Origin: Weissella paramesenteroides ATCC 33313
GTDB lineage: Bacteria > Bacillota > Bacilli > Lactobacillales > Lactobacillaceae
DNA length: 64,000 nt
Direction: 5' to 3'
Assembly (NCBI RefSeq): GCF_000160575.1
Contig: NZ_GG697128.1
Coordinates: forward strand, 512,773 to 576,772
Under the pieces are notes generated by a model. That model saw only the letters and a program-made list of their open reading frames with translations. It was not told the origin of the DNA and did not search any database. Made by a program: the position numbers and the translations under genes. Below are positions 18,678 to 28,075 of the stretch, in pieces (within the stretch, counting starts at the first letter, position 1; every line of letters starts with the position of its first letter).

Positions 18678-19649
18678 TTATAGCTGGATAATTAGCGCAC
18701 CTGCAGTCAGACCACCACCAAAACCAGCTAATGCAATTTTCTGACCTTGATGAACAACGCCTGTTGCCCGTAATTCATCAAGCAAGATGCCAATACTTGC
18801 AGCACTTGTATTCCCATAGTTGACAACATTGGTTGGGAATTTATCAATCGGTTGTCCAAATCTTTTCGCAATACTTGCAATAATTCGTGCATTTGCTTGG
18901 TGTAAGACATATACATCAATATCATTTGCAGTTAATTGTGCCGTTTCTAATGCTTGAGATAAGACAGCTGGCACTTGACGTGTTGCAAAATTATAAACCT
19001 CACGCCCATTCATATGAAAGTAAGGATCAGCTGCAACGATATCACCAACGAAATGATTACTATTTCGCTGACGACCTGCCGTCAAAAACTCAGATTGATC
19101 ACCGTATGTTTTTAGCGCTTCTGCTAACAGGCCAGTATCTTCTACTGTTTGTTGTAACAAAACACCTGAAGCACCATCTCCAAACAGGACTGCAGTAGAC
19201 CGGTCTTCCCAATCTACTAGCTTGCTTAGTACTTCAGCACCAATTACCAAACCACGTTGATATTTGGTCGCTAGTAACTTACTGGCCATGCTAAGTGTAT
19301 ATACAAACCCGGAACATGCGGCCGACAAATCAAATGCAAAAGCATTCGTTGCACCAATTCGTCCTTGAACTTGTTGTGCCACACTTGGCGTTAAGTAGTC
19401 TGGTGACATTGTGCCAACAATAATAAAATCTAATTGATTTGCTGACAAATTTGCCTGTGCCAAAAGTTTTTCTGCAACAGTTGTTGCTAAATCACTCGTG
19501 CTTTCATTTGACACAATGTGTCGTTGATGAATACCTGTGCGAGAGTGTATCCACTCGTCTGACGTATCCATAAACGTTGCTAATTCATCGTTTGTGACGA
19601 CACGCTCAGGCACCACGTGGGCAGACTCAACAATTGTAAATCGTTCCAT
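18678..19649 (-). CDS. fabH: 3-oxoacyl-ACP synthase III (FabH)
   Basis: Starts each chain by condensing acetyl-CoA with malonyl-ACP. The catalytic Cys is in DLSAACSGFVYTLS, His in YVLHQANARII and Asn in NVVNYGNTSAASIG. Length 323. Third gene of the operon behind fabZ and fabT; 49 bases separate it from acpP. Confidence 0.96.
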   Translation of the reverse strand: MERFTIVESAHVVPERVVTNDELATFMDTSDEWIHSRTGIHQRHIVSNESTSDLATTVAEKLLAQANLSANQLDFIIVGTMSPDYLTPSVAQQVQGRIGATNAFAFDLSAACSGFVYTLSMASKLLATKYQRGLVIGAEVLSKLVDWEDRSTAVLFGDGASGVLLQQTVEDTGLLAEALKTYGDQSEFLTAGRQRNSNHFVGDIVAADPYFHMNGREVYNFATRQVPAVLSQALETAQLTANDIDVYVLHQANARIIASIAKRFGQPIDKFPTNVVNYGNTSAASIGILLDELRATGVVHQGQKIALAGFGGGLTAGALIIQL

Positions 19650-19660
19650 AATGTCCTCAA

Positions 19661-20119
19661 TTAAAACTGTATTAGCTCACGAAGATAATCTTGTAAATCA
19701 CTAACGGCTTTTTCAACCGCAGGTGCTTCACCTTCCTCTAATGAATCAAACAATGAATGGGCCATACCTCGATGAAATGCTTCATGGGCACGAAAAACCG
19801 TACGACCCTTGTGCGTCAATCCAATGCGAACCACACGTCGATCCTTCGTATCACGCGTACGAACGACATAACCCTTTTTTTCAAGCTTATCAATTACACT
19901 AGTCATTGCACTAGGTGTTAAATGCATCGTTTGAGCTAATTGGGATGCCGTCCGCGTGTCATACATAGTAATCGCCGCAATCGTATGCATATCTTTAATA
20001 GAAATATCCTTAAAGCGTGATTTGCGCAATGAGGCTTCCTCAATCCACATCACATTATTGAAGACATCTACTAATGACTCATTCATTTTTTCAAAAGAAT
20101 CCTCTTCATGTGCGGTCAT
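19661..20119 (-). CDS. fabT: MarR-family repressor of fatty-acid synthesis, FabT
   Basis: Winged-helix regulator of the MarR family. The recognition region is TASQLAQTMHLTPSAMTSVIDKLEKKGYVVRTRDTKDRRVV, with the wing at DTKDRR. In streptococci and lactococci FabT binds with long-chain acyl-ACP to repress the fab operon, and the same place in the operon here (second gene, after fabZ) supports that role. Length 152. Likely autoregulated through the boxes at 20608-20636. Confidence 0.88.
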   Translation of the reverse strand: MTAHEEDSFEKMNESLVDVFNNVMWIEEASLRKSRFKDISIKDMHTIAAITMYDTRTASQLAQTMHLTPSAMTSVIDKLEKKGYVVRTRDTKDRRVVRIGLTHKGRTVFRAHEAFHRGMAHSLFDSLEEGEAPAVEKAVSDLQDYLRELIQF

Positions 20120-20121
20120 AC

Positions 20122-20583
20122 TTATTTCTCCGTGTCACTAGCTGACTTGTCTTCAGGTGAAACGACAAACATTAGTTCAGCGCTAGTAGCTAATTTACCA
20201 TCAACTACTGCCTTAACTTTTACTGTTCCCATATTTTCACGTAGGTTACCAAATTCAACATGCAACTTCACTGTATCGCCTGGCTTAACCATTCTCTTAA
20301 ACTTGGCATTATCAATACCAGTCATATAAGCTGTTTTACCAACAAATTGTGGTGATGATAAGATCAAGATTGAAGCCGCTTGTGCCAATGATTCAATAAT
20401 TAGAACGCCTGGCATAACTGGATTACCTGGAAAATGTCCTTGGAAAAATTGTTCATTAATTGTTACATTTTTTGTTGCAATCAATGATTCCCCTGGGGTC
20501 ATTTCATCAACATAATCCATATACAAGATGGGATAACGATTTGGAATTAAATCCATAATCTCTGTCGTAGATAGAACTGCCAC
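20122..20583 (-). CDS. fabZ: 3-hydroxyacyl-ACP dehydratase FabZ (first gene of the operon)
   Basis: Second FabZ of the window, with the classic active-site sequence QGHFPGNPVMPGVL and ESLAQAASIL. It heads the fatty-acid operon, as a dehydratase does in several lactobacilli. The frame is open to 20616, but a GTG at 20583 seven bases after GGAAGGAG is the best start (153 residues). The two-base gap to fabT indicates tight coupling. Confidence 0.93.
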   Translation of the reverse strand: MAVLSTTEIMDLIPNRYPILYMDYVDEMTPGESLIATKNVTINEQFFQGHFPGNPVMPGVLIIESLAQAASILILSSPQFVGKTAYMTGIDNAKFKRMVKPGDTVKLHVEFGNLRENMGTVKVKAVVDGKLATSAELMFVVSPEDKSASDTEK

Positions 20584-20607
20584 AGTCGTGCTCCTTCCAA
20601 AATTTAT

Positions 20608-20664
20608 TTCGAACATCGAAATATTCGATATTCAAATGTTATTGCTTTTTGGCATAAATGTCAA
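20608..20664 (-). promoter_or_regulatory. Promoter of the fatty-acid operon with overlapping FabT-type boxes
   Basis: On the minus strand TTGACA (20659-20664) and TAACAT (20636-20641) are spaced 17 bases. Directly downstream lie three overlapping inverted repeats: TTTGAATATCGAA (20624-20636), ATCGAATATTTCGAT (20615-20629) and TTCGATGTTCGAA (20608-20620). They fit the FabT pattern TTTGA-N3-TCAAA with A/G variation, and repressor bound here would cover the transcription start. Confidence 0.7.
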
Positions 20665-20749
20665 CTTATTATACAGATTAATCGAATTTATCTAATATTT
20701 CGTTAAAATTATTGCGATCAAATCAAGCCGCTATAATTAATTTTCTAAC

Positions 20750-20787
20750 AAAAAGCGGCCAAGACAAACATCATTGTCTTGACCGCT
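20750..20787 (-). terminator. Terminator of the csbD-like gene
   Basis: Hairpin AGCGGCCAAGACAA ... TTGTCTTGACCGCT, about 30 bases after the stop of the minus-strand gene, followed by T on the minus strand. Confidence 0.8.
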
Positions 20788-20816
20788 ATACTTTGAAATT
20801 TATTATTGGTAAATTA

Positions 20817-21056
20817 TTACTTCTTAAACTTTGACTTCAGTTCATCAACTGCATCTTCCGCCTTATCCTTAAGGTTTTCAGCTGAATCTTCAACCTTATC
20901 TTTTGCATCTCCGAAAAGGCCACGTGCTTTACCAGCTAACCCTTGTGCTTTTCCTTCAGCTTCTAACTTTTCGTCATCGGAAACAACACCAGCAACTTCC
21001 TTTGCCTTACCAGAAACTTCATCAACTTTACCTTTTACATCATCTTCTACTGCCAT
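20817..21056 (-). CDS. CsbD-family stress protein
   Basis: 79-residue hydrophilic protein built of repeated Lys/Glu/Ala helical segments (VKGKVDEVSGKAKEVAG, AEGKAQGLAGKARGLFGDAKDKVEDSAE), the pattern of the CsbD family induced by general stress in Firmicutes. No cysteine, no membrane segment; the molecular role is unknown. GGGGATTAT precedes the ATG, and it has its own terminator, so it is probably a single-gene unit. Confidence 0.75.
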   Translation of the reverse strand: MAVEDDVKGKVDEVSGKAKEVAGVVSDDEKLEAEGKAQGLAGKARGLFGDAKDKVEDSAENLKDKAEDAVDELKSKFKK

Positions 21057-21183
21057 AAATATAATCCCCCGTTTCTATATTTTCTCTATAATAACTGGTA
21101 TTCGCAAAAGGTGCAAATAATATCTATTAAACAATAAAATTAATAACAAATTAAGCTAAAGCAATACAAATATTTCCTTATAT

Positions 21184-22479
21184 TTATAACAAACCTAAAC
21201 GCTTATAGATATCATCAACGTGCTTAAGGTGCCAATGGTAATCAAATGCATCATCTACCTCTGCAGGCGTTAAGTTGGCTTGAATTGTTTCATCAGCGTC
21301 TACCAATTCACGGAATTGTAACTGATTATCCCAAGATTGAGCCGTTAATGGTTGAACTGTATCGTATGCTGCCTCTCGTGACAATCCCGCATCAACTAAT
21401 TTCAATAGTAAACGTTGTGAATAAATCAACCCATATGTGCGCGTCATATTATTCTTCATCGTTTCTGGGAAAACCTGCAAATTGCGTAAAATGTTTGTCA
21501 AACGATGTAACATATAATCTAGAACGGTTGTGCCATCAACGAGAATGATTCGTTCGGCACTAGAGTGTGAAATATCACGCTCATGCCACAATGTCACATC
21601 TTCGAGTGCAGTAACTGCATATCCTCGTAAGACACGTGATAAACCAACGACATTTTCAGATCCAATCGGATTACGTTTATGAGGCATCGCTGATGATCCC
21701 TTTTGACCACCACGGAAACCTTCTTCAACTTCATGAATTTCTGAACGTTGTAAGCCACGAATCTCCGTTGCCAGTTCTTCTAAATTAGCACCGATTACAG
21801 CAATCGTTGTCATATAATCAGCATGTAAGTCACGTGGTAATACTTGTGAACCAATTGGTTGTGGGGTTAATCCCAATTCTTTCATCGCCACTTCTTCAAC
21901 TTGTGGTGGAATATTTGCAAAGGTTCCCACAGCACCTGAAAGTTTTCCGGTTTCAATAGCTGCAGCAACGCGATCAAAACGTTCGATATTACGTACAGCT
22001 GCTTGGTAGAATCGAGCCATTTTCAATCCAAAGGTCGTTGGCTCAGCATGGACACCATGAGTACGCCCCATCATAACCGTATCTTTATATTTTAAAGCCA
22101 ACTCTGCTAACGTTGCTTTCAGTTCCTGCAAATCATCCTTAATGACCTGATTAGCTTGGCGTAATCTCAAAGCCTGTGCGGTATCAACAACATCTGTTGA
22201 AGTTAATCCATAATGAATCCACTTCCGCTCCTCACCTAATGATTCTGAAACATTTCTGGTAAAAGCAACGACATCATGACGCGTTGACTGTTCAATTTCT
22301 GCAATACGTGCAACATCAAATTTTGCATTTGCACGAATGGCAGCTAAGTCGTCTGCTGGCACATGCCCAACCGAGACCCAACCGGCAGTAGCGGCAATTT
22401 CAACATCTAACCATGACTGGTATTGATTTTCAAGCGACCAAATACGTCCCATTTCTGGGCGTGTGTAACGATCAAGCAT
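21184..22479 (-). CDS. purB: Adenylosuccinate lyase
   Basis: Cleaves SAICAR and adenylosuccinate in purine synthesis. Signature loop GSSAMPHKRNPIGSE is present, with TSTDVVDTAQALRL and the catalytic His region MGRTHGVHAEPTTFGLK. The frame is open to 22569, but homologous sequence begins at MLDRYTRPEMGRIWS (22479), giving 431 residues, the usual size, with an AAGAGG upstream. Confidence 0.95.
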   Translation of the reverse strand: MLDRYTRPEMGRIWSLENQYQSWLDVEIAATAGWVSVGHVPADDLAAIRANAKFDVARIAEIEQSTRHDVVAFTRNVSESLGEERKWIHYGLTSTDVVDTAQALRLRQANQVIKDDLQELKATLAELALKYKDTVMMGRTHGVHAEPTTFGLKMARFYQAAVRNIERFDRVAAAIETGKLSGAVGTFANIPPQVEEVAMKELGLTPQPIGSQVLPRDLHADYMTTIAVIGANLEELATEIRGLQRSEIHEVEEGFRGGQKGSSAMPHKRNPIGSENVVGLSRVLRGYAVTALEDVTLWHERDISHSSAERIILVDGTTVLDYMLHRLTNILRNLQVFPETMKNNMTRTYGLIYSQRLLLKLVDAGLSREAAYDTVQPLTAQSWDNQLQFRELVDADETIQANLTPAEVDDAFDYHWHLKHVDDIYKRLGLL

Positions 22480-22579
22480 CCTTTTTAACCTCTTATTCCC
22501 TTTCGAAAAGCCGAACAAATTATTATATTCAACAACTATTGTAACGTAAATCCGAATTTCTTTCAGCATTTTATCAAAT

Positions 22580-22612
22580 AAAAAAACTACAGAAAAAAAA
22601 TCTGTAGTTTTT
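22580..22612 (-). terminator. Terminator of the prsA-like gene
   Basis: Hairpin AAAAACTACAG ... CTGTAGTTTTT ten bases past the stop; T runs on both strands, so it could work in both directions. Confidence 0.8.
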
Positions 22613-22620
22613 ATGATTAA

Positions 22621-23682
22621 CTAATTGCTACTTTCCGAACTAGCACTTGATGAAGAACTTGAGCTATCTGACGATGCTGATGAGCTAGATGAAGAACTAG
22701 ATGAAGAGCTTGAAGATGCTTCCGATGAAGAACTTGAACTCTCAGAAGATGAACTTGAACTCTCAGAAGATGAACTACTCTTTGCAGTCTTTGCAGTTGC
22801 GGCAGCTTGTGTATACGTAGACAAAACATTTTGTAATGTTGAATCCTTAATATTCACATTGGCCTTACCCAATTCTTCACCAACAATTGCTTGAACTTCA
22901 GTCGTATCTGACATTGTCTTTTCAACCAAGATACTCTTCATTTTTGACTTCAAAGCACTAAATGACTTCTTATCACTCTTTGAGTTCATCTTAATAATAA
23001 AGTATCCTTGCGATGATGTTGATTTTACAGGTGTCTTTGTATATTCACCCTTCTTCAACTTGAAAGCAGCTGTTTTGAAATCATCTTCAAGATTTGTATC
23101 AGTTGAATCAAAACTAGTCATCTTACCACCATTTTTCTTGGTATTGGTATCGATTGACTTTTCTTTTGCTAACTTAGCAAAGTCACCACCTTTATCAAGT
23201 TGTGCAATAATCTTTTTCGCATCATCCTCTGATGAAGTCAAAATAACTGATACACTAACCTTTGGTTGATATTCTTTGTAAGCTTTATGCAATTGCTTAT
23301 TTGAATAATGCTTATCAGCAATTACTGCTTGCTTTTCCAAAGCTTGGATACGCAATGAATCACGGAAACTATCCTCCGTCATACCATTTTGTGACAACAC
23401 TTGTGAGAATTGTGAACCATACTGTGACTTAGCGTCATTGTATTGTGATTCAATAGATTTCTTTGAAACTTTATCTCCATATTTCTTATCCAAAACCTTT
23501 TGAATAATCATATTGGCCAATTCCTTTTGTCCTTCAGGAGAGCTTTTTAATTTTTTGTAATATTCAGCTTGTGAAACATTACCTGCATCGGTCGTTACGA
23601 GTGACTTTGGGCCAATTCCCCAAGCAGCCAACCCAACACCCGCCGCAATTACGACGAGCACGCCTAATACTTTTTTCCACAT
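22621..23682 (-). CDS. prsA: PrsA-like extracellular peptidyl-prolyl isomerase, without lipobox
   Basis: Foldase for secreted proteins on the outer face of the membrane. The N-terminus is one hydrophobic segment (KKVLGVLVVIAAGVGLAAWG). Then comes a SurA/PrsA-type N-domain, a parvulin domain (about residues 140-250: SVSVILTSSEDDAKKI ... GYFIIKMNSK) and a C-terminal helix. The last 50 residues are almost pure Ser/Ala/Glu, probably a wall-spanning linker. Unlike usual PrsA there is no Cys after the signal segment, so it is probably anchored by an uncleaved helix. Length 353. GAAGG precedes the ATG. Confidence 0.82.
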   Translation of the reverse strand: MWKKVLGVLVVIAAGVGLAAWGIGPKSLVTTDAGNVSQAEYYKKLKSSPEGQKELANMIIQKVLDKKYGDKVSKKSIESQYNDAKSQYGSQFSQVLSQNGMTEDSFRDSLRIQALEKQAVIADKHYSNKQLHKAYKEYQPKVSVSVILTSSEDDAKKIIAQLDKGGDFAKLAKEKSIDTNTKKNGGKMTSFDSTDTNLEDDFKTAAFKLKKGEYTKTPVKSTSSQGYFIIKMNSKSDKKSFSALKSKMKSILVEKTMSDTTEVQAIVGEELGKANVNIKDSTLQNVLSTYTQAAATAKTAKSSSSSESSSSSSESSSSSSEASSSSSSSSSSSSSASSDSSSSSSSASSESSN

Positions 23683-23751
23683 CGGTAGTGCCTTCTTTCT
23701 CGAAATTTTTAATTCAACTTGTCTAGTTTATCATATAAACACAATTGATAC

Positions 23752-26220
23752 TTAAATTATACGGTAAGTTGCCCCAATCGCATAACGACCATTGTCTAAT
23801 TCTTCATCAATTTCCATATGTTCAGCAAAATCAGCATCCCAATACTCGAGTTGTGCTCTGGGAACTCGCCAGGTCAACGACTTCAGTTGCGCTAAAAATT
23901 GTTGTTCTGAATAAGTTTGCCGATTTAGCATATAACGAATTACCAATCGTAACCAGTCTATGCCCGTTACCTTATCCAGAAAAGCGACCATTGTAAATGG
24001 CATTGGTCGTACAATCATTGCTGGATTTTCATCATAACTTGGTAATGGATTAATGATCAATTGATACAATCCTGGTGTCTCAGAACTCATTTGTGGTCGT
24101 GGTAACCTTTCCCATAATTCTTCTGACATTAACGATTGATCTAAAATGATACCTTGATTACTTTGATAGCCTAACCCAATTAAGTAAATCGTTTGCCCAT
24201 CATAAAAATAATTAATCACGATATGTGGTAAATCATCTTTCATACTACTTGGTAAATATTTTTCTTTAGCAATTACCTGAACGTTAATCCCATTCTGGCG
24301 TAAACTATTGATCAATTTGATTCGATTACCAGGGACGAATACTTGGGTTGGCTGTTCAATTTCAATCACATTCATGACATCAGAAATTTCTAAAGGCTCA
24401 TAATATTTTTTACTACCCAACTGTGACATAAACATTAAATCAGTTGGATTGTTATTCATGAGAATAGTGTCAATATTCTGACTTTGCAGTTCTTTGACGA
24501 CCATTGCCATCACATAGGACGCTGCTGCACCATCTCCTAGGCGGAATCCACCAGAACCAATAACCAATACCGACCGTCGTCCCAATCGATTACTTTCATT
24601 TTCTGATTCGAAAGTTGAATAATATTGATTAGCTGCCTCTTCGAATTCACCTGCTGATGGCTCGAACGCCTTAAACGTTGGCAAAATACCATTATCCCAT
24701 CGGTAACGACGGACTTCCTCAAACTTTGCATGCCACAAACGGGCAATCAATCCATCTGACAAGCCGTAATACTTTGCCAATTTTAAAACATCCGTTTGCC
24801 AAGCGTTATTTTTTACAGTTTCTTCCAATTTATTAATCTGATCTAATTTATAGAAGTAAAAAGCATTAATTTTTGTTAATTCTGCCAATTCATCAACTGT
24901 ATATCCTCTTCGCAATGCTTCCATCAACACAAAAATACGGTTATCCCGGGGATGAATCAACTGTTCAATTATTTCGTTATCTGTTAGCGCATTCATCACA
25001 GTCGGCGAAAAATTCCGGTTATTAAAATGCGCAGCACGGATAGCCTTTTCTAAGGCTTCCTCAACACTTCTCCCAACACCCATCGTCGCACCGACTGATT
25101 TTTGGACTGTATTCAGTCGATGCTCTGTTTTCACACCATTTGACTCAAAATCACCAAATGAAAAAATAGGAAAACGAATCACGATATGATCCATCGTTGG
25201 CTCCAATAATGCTGTATGATTGGCACCAATAACTGGTGTTTTAACATCCTCAAGATTTTCACCCAGCATTAATCGAATAACCACTGGCACCAAAGGATAA
25301 CCTGTTGCGGCTACTAATAATGCGGCCGTCCGATCAAAATAAGGTGTCACACGAGTAATAATATACTCATTATTCTTTGGATCAACAGCAAAACGGACTT
25401 CTAATAGGCCCACAACATCAAATCCCCGAATAACTGTAAATGCTGCTGCACGTAATTTTTGGTACACAGGATCGGGTAATGTTTGAATTGGTGTAATGGC
25501 AATTGAATCCGCTGAATGAATCCCAACCGGATCCATATCCTCAACACCACCGATTAAAATCGTTGAATCACTTTTATCGCGAATAACTAACATAGAAATT
25601 TCTTGATAGCCGCGAATACTCTTGTCAATATTCACTTGATGGGTAATTGAGCGACTAAGTGCGGTTTCTGCTGCCTCTTCTAAATCATCTGTATCTTCAA
25701 CCTGTAGTCGCAATGTCTGACCCATTGGCGCAACTGGCCGAATAACAACAGGCAACTCAAAATCTCTAGCTGCATCGAAAATTTCATTCAAATTACTAGC
25801 AAGGCGTGACTGTACCGTTGGAATTTTTAACTGGGTCAAACGTTCATGCAAATATTTTGTATTCTGAGTTGCTTGCATCACTGGCAATGATAATCCCAAA
25901 ACGGTTGGGGCACCATTTCCCATTAGTTTAAGAATGTCTGTCCCCAGGCGAATTGCTGTTGAACCACCAACCGAAGTAATCATGGCTGTGATATGCTCAT
26001 CATTAATAATTTTAATTAGGTTTTCAACGGTCAATGTTTGTTCAATCACTTGAATATCATGCCGTGCACTGGTAAAAGAATATGGATTGTCATCAACAAC
26101 CACCACTTCATGACCATATTGCTTTAGGGCATGAACAACCTGATAAGCAGCAACATCACCCTCAGTTTCTCGGCCAAAATCGTTAGCAGAACCACCAATG
26201 ATTAAGACTCGTTCTGTCAT
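23752..26220 (-). CDS. Degenerate carbamoyl-phosphate synthetase large-subunit-like protein
   Basis: Related to CarB/PyrAb along its length but 822 residues instead of about 1060. The N-half is recognisable (pre-ATP-grasp 1-110, ATP-grasp about 115-380, oligomerisation domain about 385-545). The C-half has a pre-ATP-grasp domain (549-650) and only about 170 further residues, ending in a relic of ATP-grasp (FLDKVTGIDWLRLVIRYML); the allosteric domain is missing. Catalytic motifs are lost: the metal-binding EMNPR is RVTPY (290-294), TMGGTGGG is APMGQTLR, and EYEMEV is EISMLV. The C-half relic reads RPMPFT where EVNPRSSR is expected. The frame is open with normal codon use. It overlaps the CarA-like gene by ATGA. 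It is unlikely to make carbamoyl phosphate; a regulatory or structural role is possible. Confidence 0.85.
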   Translation of the reverse strand: MTERVLIIGGSANDFGRETEGDVAAYQVVHALKQYGHEVVVVDDNPYSFTSARHDIQVIEQTLTVENLIKIINDEHITAMITSVGGSTAIRLGTDILKLMGNGAPTVLGLSLPVMQATQNTKYLHERLTQLKIPTVQSRLASNLNEIFDAARDFELPVVIRPVAPMGQTLRLQVEDTDDLEEAAETALSRSITHQVNIDKSIRGYQEISMLVIRDKSDSTILIGGVEDMDPVGIHSADSIAITPIQTLPDPVYQKLRAAAFTVIRGFDVVGLLEVRFAVDPKNNEYIITRVTPYFDRTAALLVAATGYPLVPVVIRLMLGENLEDVKTPVIGANHTALLEPTMDHIVIRFPIFSFGDFESNGVKTEHRLNTVQKSVGATMGVGRSVEEALEKAIRAAHFNNRNFSPTVMNALTDNEIIEQLIHPRDNRIFVLMEALRRGYTVDELAELTKINAFYFYKLDQINKLEETVKNNAWQTDVLKLAKYYGLSDGLIARLWHAKFEEVRRYRWDNGILPTFKAFEPSAGEFEEAANQYYSTFESENESNRLGRRSVLVIGSGGFRLGDGAAASYVMAMVVKELQSQNIDTILMNNNPTDLMFMSQLGSKKYYEPLEISDVMNVIEIEQPTQVFVPGNRIKLINSLRQNGINVQVIAKEKYLPSSMKDDLPHIVINYFYDGQTIYLIGLGYQSNQGIILDQSLMSEELWERLPRPQMSSETPGLYQLIINPLPSYDENPAMIVRPMPFTMVAFLDKVTGIDWLRLVIRYMLNRQTYSEQQFLAQLKSLTWRVPRAQLEYWDADFAEHMEIDEELDNGRYAIGATYRII

Positions 26221-27302
26221 ATCGTTCCACCTCCTCGACGTGCCATCACCATTTCCATAAACTCAGCAAATGCCTGAGTCTCTTCTAATGGTCCTGGTGC
26301 CGCATCTGGAAAAAATTGTACGCTAAATGCTGGGTAATCTCGATGCCGTAAACCTTGAATCTGGTTATCAGTAATGTCAATATGGGTCACAAATAAAGGC
26401 GTGTTCTTAATCGACTCACTATCCACATAATATGCCTGACCTTGGGTAGCAAACATAATATCTTTGGTAATCTGCTCACGAATAGGATGATTCATCCCAT
26501 GATGGGCTGACGCAAGTTCACCGACCTTAGCACCATTAGCTATTGCAAATAATTCATGACCTAACCCAATACCAAATAATGGTACGCGTTTTTCAAACTC
26601 GCGAATAATATCTAATGCTGTCTCAGGAACTTGTGCTGGATCACCCGGCCCCGATGAAATGACAATACCATCTGGATCAAGATTAGCAACTTCATCGATT
26701 GTGGCAGAAAAAGGTAATACTGTAACATTTGCATCAAAATCGCTGAGCATCCGCAAAATACCACTTTTAAGGCCAAAATCCAATACAACAACATTTGCTC
26801 CACGCCCGGGATTAGCATATGCTTTGGGCGTCGAAATTTGTGCAATTTGTTGATTTGTCAACACCATCGCCCGTAACTGATCAAAGGCATGATCATCCGG
26901 TTGGTCAACAATCGATGCTTTTTGCACACCTGTTTCCCGTAAATGACGCGTCAAGGCACGCGTATCAATTTGTGAAATCCCTGGAATATTGTGCCTTTTT
27001 AAGTAATCATTTAAACTAAGCGCTTGTAGTCGATTGGTCGAAATTTCTGCAATTTCACGTACAACAACCCCTTTTACTGCGGGCACAATTGATTCATCCG
27101 CATAGTGATTAATGCCGGCTGCCCCAATCGTTGGTGCAGTGAACATCACAATTTGATTGTAATAAATTGGATTAGTAATAATCTCCTGATAACCAGTCAT
27201 AGCCGTATTAAAAACTAACTCACCAAAAGTTGTTGCAGGCGCCCCAAAAGCTTCACCAGCATACACAGTGCCATCTTGTAAAATTAAATAACGTGTTGTC
27301 AT
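26217..27302 (-). CDS. CarA-like protein with an inactivated glutaminase site
   Basis: Full-length homologue (361 residues) of the carbamoyl-phosphate synthetase small subunit: N-terminal CPSase domain (GELVFNTAMTGYQEIITNP, residues 27-45) and class I amidotransferase domain (170-355). The whole catalytic triad is missing: the nucleophile Cys of GICLGH is Gly246 (GIGLGHE), the His of FHPE is Phe331 and the Glu is Asp333 (FFPDAAPGP). Other conserved parts (ISSGPGDP, HHGMNHP) remain. Translation start is odd: a strong GGAAGGAGG lies about 38 bases before the ATG with a small hairpin between (CGTTTA...TAAACG). Second gene after pyrR, likely under the PyrR attenuator. Confidence 0.88.
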   Translation of the reverse strand: MTTRYLILQDGTVYAGEAFGAPATTFGELVFNTAMTGYQEIITNPIYYNQIVMFTAPTIGAAGINHYADESIVPAVKGVVVREIAEISTNRLQALSLNDYLKRHNIPGISQIDTRALTRHLRETGVQKASIVDQPDDHAFDQLRAMVLTNQQIAQISTPKAYANPGRGANVVVLDFGLKSGILRMLSDFDANVTVLPFSATIDEVANLDPDGIVISSGPGDPAQVPETALDIIREFEKRVPLFGIGLGHELFAIANGAKVGELASAHHGMNHPIREQITKDIMFATQGQAYYVDSESIKNTPLFVTHIDITDNQIQGLRHRDYPAFSVQFFPDAAPGPLEETQAFAEFMEMVMARRGGGTI

Positions 27303-27365
27303 GACGTAGATCTCGTTTAACAGCTTTGCTAAACGATCCCTCCTTCCCGTCTAACCGTTGAAAAA

Positions 27366-27881
<516 letters not shown>

Positions 27882-27914
27882 TTATTCCTTTTCTCTAGTT
27901 GATTTCAGTTAATA

Positions 27915-28001
27915 AATAAAAAGAGACACTACCTCCTCTAAAAAGGGTAACGTCTCGTTCATTATGTTTACCACGCTACCTCCTAATAACCTCACAGGAT
28001 T
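27915..28001 (-). ncRNA. PyrR-binding leader and attenuator
   Basis: On the minus strand the PyrR-binding loop TCCTGTGAGGTT is followed by AGGAGG and, about 25 bases later, by a terminator hairpin (GAGACGTTACC ... GGTAGTGTCTC) with a T run at 27915-27922. This is the usual pyr attenuation layout. It lies 37 bases before the pyrR start and would control pyrR and the CarA/CarB-like genes. Confidence 0.85.
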
Positions 28002-28075
28002 ACTTTAAGAAAGTTACAATTTTCATTTTGTTTATCTAAAACTATTTTAGCATGTTCAACGTCATTTGCGTACTA

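Noticed and set aside
22625-22894. Acidic plus-strand ORF opposite the Ser-rich tail of PrsA
   Set aside because: An artefact of Ser codons read in reverse as Asp/Glu/Leu; no start signals.
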